Part shown: positions 56,148 to 64,000 of the stretch, in pieces
Position numbering within the stretch: the stretch's first letter is position 1
Layout: each line of letters opens with the position of its first letter
Assembly (NCBI RefSeq): GCF_011075055.1
Contig: NC_058146.1
Location: 13,011,320 to 13,075,319, forward strand
Source: Mangifera indica
Taxonomy: Eukaryota > Streptophyta > Magnoliopsida > Sapindales > Anacardiaceae
Direction: 5' to 3'
DNA length: 64,000 bases
Made by a program: the position numbers and the translations under genes
The notes under the pieces: model-generated
What the model was told of the DNA's origin: nothing
Seen by the model: only the letters and a program-made list of their open reading frames with translations
The model's database searches: none

Positions 56148-56319
56148 AGTATACCTCATAAGTTTATATAGAGACTTATTGTTGTGGGTACTTTAAGAAA
56201 AATGAGGAAAACCAATGCTAACATAAGAAATAACTACTGATCGTCCATCAAAAAGTCAAAGTGAATGGGCAACAACCTAACTTCCCTAGTTAGGTTTAAG
56301 TGTTCAAGATGTCAAGAAA

Positions 56320-56840
56320 ATATTCAAAGAGATGTTTAAGGAGCAAAGAGATGTTCTAACTCAAGTTGTAAGTTAGCTCAGATATCGTTGACATAGGCTT
56401 AGGGCTCAGTAGAGGTGACTTCAACACTAACAATAGCACTAGTAACAATGCCAACCAAGACTTAGCTGTATCTTATCTTTAACTTGCTAGCATGCAACAA
56501 CCCTAGAATTTTGATAATGCAGTTTTAATTGTAACTAAGAAGTGGTTGGAGTCAGTAGAGAGTTTTATGGCCTTATTCGACATGACAAATCAGGAAAGAG
56601 TTAGATATGCTACCTATTTCTTTAAATCTAGTGTTAAAACATGGTAGAACCAAGTTTAAAAGACTACCAAGATTTCAAAAATGTCTTCGTCGGAGATTTA
56701 AGGTTGAGTATAAAAGAGCAAATGTGGCATGTATCTAAGCTCAAGAGTTTCTTACATTGACATAGCATGCAAAATTAGTGAAGGAATACTCTAATAAGTT
56801 TAACCATTTAGCCAAAAATGCCATTCTAGTAACATTCTGA
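56320..56840 (+). pseudogene. gypsy-3 gag fragment
   Basis: Pieces equivalent to gypsy-1 gag: KKWLESVESFMALFDMTNQE, RVRYATYFFKSSVKTW, KVEYKRANVACI and LVKEYSNKFNHLAKNA. No zinc knuckle follows. The sequence jumps at about 56840 into the RT thumb, so a deletion removed nucleocapsid, protease and most of RT. Confidence 0.82.
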
Positions 56841-56841
56841 T

Positions 56842-57570
56842 ATTCTCTAAGAGTCACGAAGAACATGAGAAATACTTGAGGCTTACCTTATAGAGGTTGA
56901 GAGAAAAGCAGTTATATGCCAAGTTCACCAAGTATGAATTTTGGTTTGATCAAATAGCTTTCTTAGGGCATATAGTCTCAACAAAGGGTATATAGGTGAA
57001 CCAAGACACTTAAAAAGGTTTATAGTTTTTTGGGTTTAACAAGTACTACAGAAGATTTGTTAAAGGGTTCCCTAAGCTATCAAGGCATCTGATAGCTCTT
57101 GCTAAGAAGAAAACTCAATTTTAGCAGTTAGATTCTTATGAGAAGAGTTTCCAAGAATTGAAAAAAAGATGAACTTTTACTCTAATTTTGCCCCTATCAA
57201 AGGAGGGGTCGAGTATAATCTATACACCAATGCATCCATGGTGGTTTGGGAGCAATATTGATACAACAAGGTAAGGTAATAACTTATGCCTCGAGATAGC
57301 TAAAGGATTTTGAAGCCAGATACCCTAACCATGATTTAGAGTTAGCAATAATGGTATTTACTCTTAAGATTTAAAGGCACTACTTGTATAGGGTAAGATG
57401 TAATATCTATACCAATCACAAGAGCCTCAAGTACTTTTTCACTCAGAAAGAGCTTAACATGAGACAGAAAAGATAGCTCAATTTAGTAAAGTAGTACTAT
57501 TGTGACATCAAATATTATTCAGGCAAGGCAAATGTAGTTACAAATACCTTTAGTAGAAAGATGTTCTTGT
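56842..57570 (+). pseudogene. gypsy-3 RT thumb and RNase H
   Basis: Starts mid-domain with SHEEHEKYLRLTL, stop, [20 protein letters not shown] and [12 protein letters not shown], then YRRFVKGF-like sequence. RNase H follows with YNLYTNAS-like sequence, LGAILIQQGKVITYASR, RYPNHDLELAIMVFTLKI and [20 protein letters not shown]. Several stops. Confidence 0.82.
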
Positions 57571-59130
57571 AATATTTAATGGTTTAGAGAGAAATTTAGG
57601 TATATTTGGATCGAAAGTAGATTGAGCTAATAATTAAAGCTCTAGCTAAATTAGATATCAAGTCTTTGCTAATGAAGGAGATTAAGATAGCTCAGTTTCA
57701 GGATGATTGGTATAGACAAAAAATACAAAGGGTTTAAGATGGTCTTGATTTAGATTTTCAGATAGTAAATGGTATCCTTAAATTTAAAAAAAGAGTTTGT
57801 GTCCTATCTATGACAAAGCTAAAGCAGAAGATTCTCACAAAGGTTTATAGCTCTCTTTACACTAACTATCCCAGGGGTTTAAAGATGTATCAAGACTTAA
57901 GGATGAGTTTTTGATGGTCTTGCATGAAAACAAATGTGGGTTAGTATGTTGCTAAGTGTCTCACCTATTAGTAGATTAAGCTTGAACACTAGAAACCATT
58001 AGGATTACTTCAGCCTTTAAGTGTATCTGAGTAAAAGTGGGAGCATATCTCTATAGACTTCATTATTACGCTCCCAATGGTTCAAAATGGTTTTAATGCA
58101 CTTTTGGGGAATAAATGACAAATTAACCAAGACAATACATTTTCTGCCTATTAAAGACACCACCTTTACAAATTAATTAGGGAAATCATATGTTTGAGAG
58201 ATTGTCACATTACATAGTGTGCCCAAAACCATAGTATCAAATAAAGACATGAGGTTTGTGTCAACGTTTTGGCAAAGTTTGCATAGTTTTTTAGGCACTA
58301 ATTTGGCATTTTGTATAGCATATCACCCATAAACAAATAATCAAACTAAGAGGACAAATTAAGTGTTGGAAGACATGTTGAGAGCTTATTATTCAAACCA
58401 TAGAACGAGTTGGGTTCGGATATTGCCTTTTGGTGGACTTCACTTATCATAATAGTTATTAGGCAACAATTTAGATAATGCCCTATGATGCACTTTATGG
58501 TATAAGATGTCATTCTCCTCTACACTAAGATGAGTTGGGTAAGAAAGATACATTGGTTCAATCTCTTAGACCAAAGATGACTCAAAAAATGATTAAAGAT
58601 GTTTAACTAATTAAATAAAGAATGAAACAGTCCTAGGATCAATAAAAGACTTATTTCAATCAAGGGTGCCAAGACTTGGAGTTTAGTGTAAGGGACAGAG
58701 TTTTTATCAGAATAACCCTTTTTAAGCATATTGTGAGATTCAAGAGAAAAGGTAAATTAGCTCCCAAATACATCTGCATATATAAGATTATCAAGCAAGT
58801 TGGTAAGGTATCTTATAGGTTTATAGTATTAATGAGCATGGACCACACTCATGACATGTTTTATGTTTTATCATTAACAAGTATATTTGGTGACCTTTCT
58901 CATATGTTAAGTACTGAGGAGATTCAACTATTAGAGGATTTGAGTTATAATTAGAGAGCAACTCAGATCCTTGATAAAAATATTAAATAGTTGAGGAACA
59001 AATAGATTCCCTAGGTTAATGTGCTATACAGGAATTATAAGGTTAAGAAGAATACCTGGGAGATAGAGTAGACCATGAAAGATAAGCAACTTGAACTATT
59101 CCTAATGAATTTTGGGATCAGAATTCCACT
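57571..59130 (+). pseudogene. gypsy-3 integrase and tail
   Basis: The zinc-domain region (57840-57990) has LKMYQDLRMSF and CLTY. Core fragments include IPKTIVSN-like sequence near 58220, MRFVSTFWQSLHSFLGTNLA and TSWVRILPF-like text. The tail (58676-58954) is open: EFSVRDRVFIRITLFKHIVR, FKRKGKLAPKYICIYKIIKQ, VGKVSYRFIVLMSMDHTHDM. Comparison with gypsy-1 confirms each part. Non-functional. Confidence 0.82.
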
Positions 59131-59144
59131 AAGGAATGAGGAAT

Positions 59145-59820
59145 TGTAACATCTACAAATACGTCTCTAGGGTATAAGTGTCTTTTTTCATGTTTGTAAT
59201 AGATGTTATATGGATTAAAAAGTCCAAATATGAGTTTTAGGTGACAGACGATCATGTATAGAGAGGTCATACCTGTTTGTCATTGCCATATTAGTTGGAT
59301 AAGATGGATTTTACGTAAAATTCAAATTGCACAACATACGACTGTGTACAGATGGTATATGCCTATGTGTGGCATTACACATTTTAGTTTTATAAAAGAC
59401 ATGTCACTATGTTTTAGGGATTATTATTCGTAATCCATAAATGCATAAAATCTCCCAAAAGTGAGAGAGAGCAAATGTTCAACCATTAAGCTTTTATACA
59501 GTGACTCTAGTAGTTTGATTCTGACAACATGGTAACAAGGAAAGAAGAGATAAGAAGCCTCCCTTGTGCCATAGTTATAGAAAGAACTCCAAGAGGTAAG
59601 GAAGACCTGTTAGTGTTTTTTATAATTTATGATCATGCAATATGATTACAATTATTATGAAATTAAAGCAACATATCATGTTTTGAATTAGAACATTGTT
59701 AAGACATGTGTTTGATCATGTTTTTGTTAAAATTATTATGGTGATATAGTTAATATATATGAGTTATAATGGTTTGAAGTTGTGTTTAGTTTGGTTAGCA
59801 TATTAAAGGTTGTAGATGAA
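59145..59820 (+). repeat. gypsy-3 3' LTR, truncated (LTR-B)
   Basis: Begins TGTAACATCTACAAATACGT after a purine-rich tract. It follows LTR-C (60388 onward) until TTGGTTAGCATATTA and GTAGATGA, then stops at a CA microsatellite (59821-59836). LTR-C has a TA microsatellite at the same point. Confidence 0.88.
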
Positions 59821-59836
59821 CACACACACACACACA
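59821..59836. repeat. CA microsatellite at a rearrangement junction
   Basis: Eight CA units join the truncated LTR-B to the second copia-3 copy. Confidence 0.9.
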
Positions 59837-59837
59837 T

Positions 59838-60387
59838 CTATCAATTGGTTCCACTACCTATGAATTATGAATAAATAGAAAATCTAATTTAAATCAATTA
59901 TGACCTTAAAGGTCAATAGTTTTTATCCATGACTGTTCCTATAAGTTTGAAAAACTATGACCAAAAAGATAGAAATGTATCTTTATAAGATACTATAAAC
60001 ACTACGAAGGGTATGCGTTCATTGGGGAGGATTCATGGAAAAATAACTAAAATTGAATCTAGAGATGTTACATTCATAAAGGATGTTTCTTATAATAACG
60101 GTGATATTGATAAAGCTTTTCATCTAAATGAGATAGAAGAAGAATGAAGAATAGGTACATCTATACAACCATTAGTTAAGTCTCAAAAGGTAATACCTTT
60201 AACTATTCTAGATAGTAGAGCAATGAGAAATTGCCTCATCGATCTCAACCAAGAGAAAACAAATGAGATTAAGCTCCAACCAGTTTTGTATAGTGAAAGC
60301 AATAATCCTTAATTGCGTAGGAGTGGTTATCCAAAGGTACCTAAGTGACATTTTTGAAACTAAAAATGAGGTTTGCATTATCACTCT
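59838..60387 (+). pseudogene. copia-3 integrase end and linker, second copy
   Basis: Repeats 49925-50376 and 52441-52550 without the solo LTR: STTYELMNK-like text, YDCSYKFEKL-like sequence, RCYIHKGCFL-like translation, then LRRSGYPKVP and the linker, ending in ACTCT before LTR-C. Many stops. It shows the same copia/gypsy junction as 52550/52551. Confidence 0.85.
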
Positions 60388-61048
60388 TGTAACACCCTCA
60401 GGTACATCTCAAGGGCACAAGTTTTTGTTCTTATGTTTATGATAGATATAAGTTATAAGTGACACACAATCATGTATAAAGAGGTCATGCCCATGTGTCA
60501 TTGTCATGTTAGCCAGATAAGATAGATTTCGTGTAAAATTCAAATTGCATGATACACGACCATGTACGAATGGTACAAGCCCATGGCCATGTGTGGTGTA
60601 TGCATTTTAGTTTTTTAAAAAGCATGTTGCTACATTTTAAGAATTATGATTCGTAATCCTTAAATGCACAAAATCTCCAAAAAAGTGAGAGAAAGCAAAA
60701 GTTTGACCATTTGGCTTCCATGCATTGACTCTGATGGTTTCATTTCGATGATATGGTGATAAGGAAAGAAAAGAAAATAAGCCTCCTTTATGCCTTGGTT
60801 GTAGCATGAACTCCAAAAGGTAAGTAAGACTTGCTAGTGCTTTCTATAATTTATGATGATGCAATGTGATTATGATTATTATAAGATTAAAGCATCATAT
60901 CATGTTTTGAATTGGAATATTGTTAAAATGTGTGGTTAATCATGCTTTTATTAAAATTATTGTAGTGATAAAACATGTTAATATGTGAATTGTAATGGTT
61001 TGAAGTCACATTCGATTTGGTTAGCATATTAGAGGTTGTAGATGATCA

Positions 61049-61095
<47 letters not shown>

Positions 61096-62950
61096 GATTT
61101 GGTTAGCATATTAGAGGTTGTAGATGATCATTCATATATATATATATATATATTTGGAAGATATGATGATATTGAGAAGAAGGGTTTATTGTGCTATTAT
61201 TCATTATGATGCCTATGGTATGAATTTGTAATGCTTTGATTTATGGCTTAATGGTCATTTGGAATGATATATGTGTTAGAATTGGATTAGATTAATGTGT
61301 TGATCTTTATTTCTATGCCAAGATTGCTTAGATAGAGATTAAACACAGAGGAACAAAATAAGGATCAAAATTAGGTTTTCTTGATCTATTGTTTGCATTC
61401 ACCGCACAGCCGTATAGTATAAGACATACACTCAAATGTGCGAACTCTAAATTTTGGGTTGAGTTTTCCAATGCTCTAATGAACGTAAGATGTCGTTGAC
61501 TAATTAGTGGTTAATTAAAACACATAGACTTCTCATGTATAGCAATAACATGATCGTGTGTAGGGTGAAATGATTAGAATACCCTTGATAAGTAGTGCAG
61601 TCAAGAAAAAAATGAGAAAGGAAAGTGAAATTAGTATCTAAATAGGCACATACTCATATTAGACAAGAGAACACACTCGAGTGTTTAGAATAGCAACACA
61701 TGAGGAAAAGCCTTGATAAAGACTGGACTTGTATGAGTAAAGGGTGTGTGCATAAACACATCCTTATGTGTAGAGTGGATTAAAGAATAAGAGAAAAGGA
61801 ATTAGGCTAAGAATTTAAGGGTCATCCATAGAGCTAGTAAAGAGATTCCAGTATGTAGTAGTACTTGATGTACCTAAGAAATAAGATTGTAACAAGGCAC
61901 AACATATGTCATAGATGAAAGCTAAAAAGAGCCCAAGTTGAGTAAAGGCTCATAGGATCATTATAAAGAGGCATCATGAGTATGCATTCACTACACTACT
62001 CATAGTAGTGTACATTTATAGTAGGACACCATACCCCTAGTTGGGTATTCGCTCATAGTAGAACCCAGTTGAGATATAATTAATATAGTGGAATGAAAAG
62101 ATAGCTAATAGGGAACATCTGTAGTAGGACACCATACCCGTAGTTGGGTATTCGCTCATAGTAAAGCCCAGTTGAGATATTGTTAATGTAGTAGAATGAA
62201 GAGATAGCTCACACGACCAAGGTGTCAAATCCCTGTATTTAATCCAAACCGATTAACTTAATATATAAATTTGTTTAGCTTTCAGATACAGATACTTTGA
62301 TTGAGTTAAGCAAAATATGGTCATACCAAATATAAATCTAAAGAGTGGTTCCTCAATGACCAAGTAAGACATAGTTTGATCTGAGAGCTAAGATATATAG
62401 CCTAGACATTCCCTAGAGTATAGCTTGAGCTTAGGTATTACATATAGGACCTGTCATCATCCTTAAAGCGTCTAATACAAACTTTGGATGATAGAGTTAG
62501 TATGGGTTGAGATCAAAGGCATTTTGGTTATTTAAGTTAGTAGAGTCTCTTACTTTTTAAGTGTTTTATCACTCATTTTTCTATTTTTATGTGTACAGAT
62601 ATTGGTGATCATGACGGCTATGAGATGAGCAGTAGTAAACAAGTGTAGAACTACAAGAGCATTCCAATCATTTCACTTTTTATTAGTCTTTATTTCATTT
62701 TTATTTTATGATTGTATTTGAATATACATATTATGGTTTTGATTTATATTTGTGAGATTGGACATCTTTTAGACACTTCCAATTTGGTTTTGACAAAGGT
62801 ATTTTAATAATTTTACAAAATTTAATAAATGAGATTTTATTCAGTTATTTCATGAATTTATTATATGTTTTGAATTAATTGCATACTCAAGATAAACAAT
62901 CAAGTGACATCTTTCCTTATAGGGCAACACTTCTGAAAACGGTTGTTAGA
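60388..62950 (+). repeat. gypsy-3 family LTR-C, complete
   Basis: 2563 bp, TGTAACACCCTCAGGTACAT to TTGTTAGA. Flanks are ACTCT (60383-60387) and ACTCC (62951-62955), a 5-bp target duplication with one change, so alone it looks like a solo LTR. It contains an 82-bp duplication with TA runs (marker TTCGATTTGG at 61011 and 61093) and a 103-bp tandem duplication (marker GTAGGACACC at 62021 and 62124). The open frame at 62037-62228 comes from that duplication and is not a gene. Confidence 0.9.
61051..61152. repeat. TA microsatellites in LTR-C
   Basis: Two AT/TA runs (about 61051-61092 and 61137-61152) within the 82-bp duplication. Confidence 0.9.
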
Positions 62951-62955
62951 ACTCC

Positions 62956-63310
62956 TTAAGATGATGAAGATCCAAAAACAATAAATGAAACTTTTTCATC
63001 CCTTGATAAGAAAAAATGGCAAGAAACATTGAAAGAAAAAATAAAATACATAGAAATAAACCAAGTCTTAAGTTTGGTAGACTTACCATAGGATCGAAAA
63101 CCCATTAGAAACAATTGTATTCTCAAAATCAAATATAAAGTGGATGTCTCAATAAATAGATATAAAGTTCACCTTGAGATGAAAGACTATATCTAATAAA
63201 AAACTACAGTTTATAAAGAAACAGTTTTGCCAGTTGTAAGATTTACTTCAGTCCATTTAATTCTAGTTGTAGTGGCACATTTAGATTTTCAAGGTACTGA
63301 TAACTACCAG
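62956..63310 (+). pseudogene. copia-3 reverse transcriptase, N-terminal part
   Basis: Reads DPKTINETFSSLDKKKWQET, LKEKIKYIEINQVLSLVDLP, KPIRNNCILKIKYKVDVSIN, RYKVHLEMKDYI and LPVVRFTSVHLILVVVAHLD. This is the start of a copia RVT_2 domain, following directly after the LTR-C target duplication. It therefore continues the element whose linker ends at 60387. It breaks off before the DVKTAFLNG motif. Confidence 0.85.
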
Positions 63311-64000
63311 TGCAACAAAATTAAAATTTTAAAAATCAAACAATCCTGAAAAACTCTAACTAAGATACTCATGTTATGCATAAGATTTATGAATATACAA
63401 AATACATATAAAGTGTTTTAGGATTATACTTGCATTCATAGCTCTTTTAGTCTTCATGTGACTTGAGATAGAATGTTATCCAACCTTTAGGAGAAGGCGC
63501 ATTGGTATCCACATAGAGCATAAACACAGGAAAAGGCAAATCTAAGCAAAAAGGTTGTTACAGCTCTTAATTGAAAACTGTGTTCACAGGAAGGAAGATA
63601 AAGGAGAGTTAACGACTAGGGGTTATATGATATAAAATTTGTCTCAAAAAACCCAAATGTATGCCTTATATACATGTCTAGGACTTTTGCCCAGTCCACA
63701 ACTGATATAGAATTTTATCCATAAATTTAGATGGGACATGTTTCAATGTATAGTAGTAGTTTCTAGGGCATAGTCCTAGAAAAATATAGGTAAATCGGTA
63801 AAACTCATCATGAACTTGACCATTTCCATCAAGGTCCTATAACTTCATTCAGATATACTATTATGTTATGGTATACCAAGAAAAGTGAGTTAAGATACTA
63901 TTCTATTTAACTTTAGGTATTCTCGAAATATAGCACTTAGGAATTCACCCTCTCGATCAACTTAGAATATTTTAATTTATTTTGCAAGTTACTTCTTTAC
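63311..64000. other. Unassigned sequence to window end
   Basis: Sequence changes character right after VVAHLDFQG. No domain, primer site or LTR pair was recognised. It may be another insertion into copia-3 that continues outside the window. Confidence 0.4.

Larger units (their letters stand above)
54975..56160. other. Nuclear plastid DNA mosaic (NUPT)
   Basis: About 1.2 kb of decayed plastid sequence in the leader of gypsy-3. In order it holds ndhG (minus), an unassigned piece, a matK fragment (plus) and trnL-CAA (minus). In ordinary land-plant plastomes these lie in the small single-copy, large single-copy and inverted-repeat regions respectively, so at least two joins are needed. Sequence on both sides is gypsy-3 leader and gag. 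The piece 55520-55700 looks plastid-like but I could not name it. Confidence 0.85.
52551..59820 (+). mobile_element. gypsy-3: Ty3/gypsy element with internal deletion and truncated 3' LTR
   Basis: The 5' LTR (52551-54815) is followed by a primer-site relic, a leader holding plastid DNA, a gag fragment, RT thumb, RNase H, integrase and tail, a polypurine tract (AAGGAATGAGG near 59131), and a 3' LTR cut at 59820. Protease and the RT palm are deleted at about 56840. It sits in copia-3 after ACTCT. A complete third LTR of the same family is at 60388-62950. Confidence 0.88.

Noticed and set aside
62037..62228. Open frame with an internal repeat (minus)
   Set aside because: It comes from the 103-bp tandem duplication in LTR-C; no domain.
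1..64000. Organelle genome origin of the window
   Set aside because: Plastid similarity is limited to about 1.2 kb and is decayed; the rest is nuclear transposon DNA.

Overview
The window reads as nuclear DNA from a flowering plant, probably a eudicot. It is A+T-rich, has plant-type spliced exon fragments, plant LTR retrotransposons of both superfamilies, MULE, hAT and CACTA traces, and a plastid DNA insert. I found no intact protein-coding gene. Everything gene-like is a decayed transposon or a broken cyclic-nucleotide-gated channel (CNGC) exon. It looks like a transposon-dense, heterochromatin-like accessory region. I cannot name the species.

Layout. 1-5.05 kb: two direct CNGC-like pseudogenes (A and B) in A/T-rich DNA. 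5.06-5.44 kb: a copia LTR end, primer binding site and gag start. 5.8-11.95 kb: a damaged copia LTR and gag fragment, split by copia-1 (6084-11124, minus strand, matching TTTAC target duplications). 11.96-15.2 kb: a MULE remnant with a Ulp1-type protease end (plus) facing a MuDR-type transposase (minus). It is followed by eight 119-bp tandem units (15.4-16.4 kb) and a roughly 400-bp tandem duplication (16.5-17.4 kb). 18817-27755: gypsy-1, a complete but stop-ridden Tekay-like chromovirus (plus, CATTG target duplications). 28070-32475: copia-2, with a hAT-type MITE inside its reverse transcriptase. About 33.0-33.57 kb: the end of a CACTA element.

33.7-38.1 kb: a second copy (A') of the 1-3 kb CNGC block, with an LTR-like insertion exactly after the stop codon. 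38.1-41.7 kb: repeats and a TRIM-like short LTR. 41714-about 48135: gypsy-2, old and on the minus strand. 48.15-63.3 kb: one old copia element (copia-3, plus) broken up by a gypsy solo LTR (50377-52440), a gypsy-3 element (52551-about 59820), a second copy of part of copia-3 (59838-60387) and a third gypsy-3 LTR (60388-62950). The gypsy-3 leader carries a mosaic plastid insert made of ndhG, matK and trnL-CAA pieces, which are far apart in a plastid genome.

The coding remnants share one decay signature: premature stops fit C-to-T or G-to-A changes, and several catalytic or zinc-binding residues are lost the same way (Cys to Tyr, Asp to Asn). This fits long-term cytosine methylation and deamination. 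The most useful targets for follow-up are the copia-3/gypsy-3 duplication with its natural empty site, the plastid mosaic, the MULE with its 119-bp array, and the CNGC segmental duplication. I saw no convincing new functional system.
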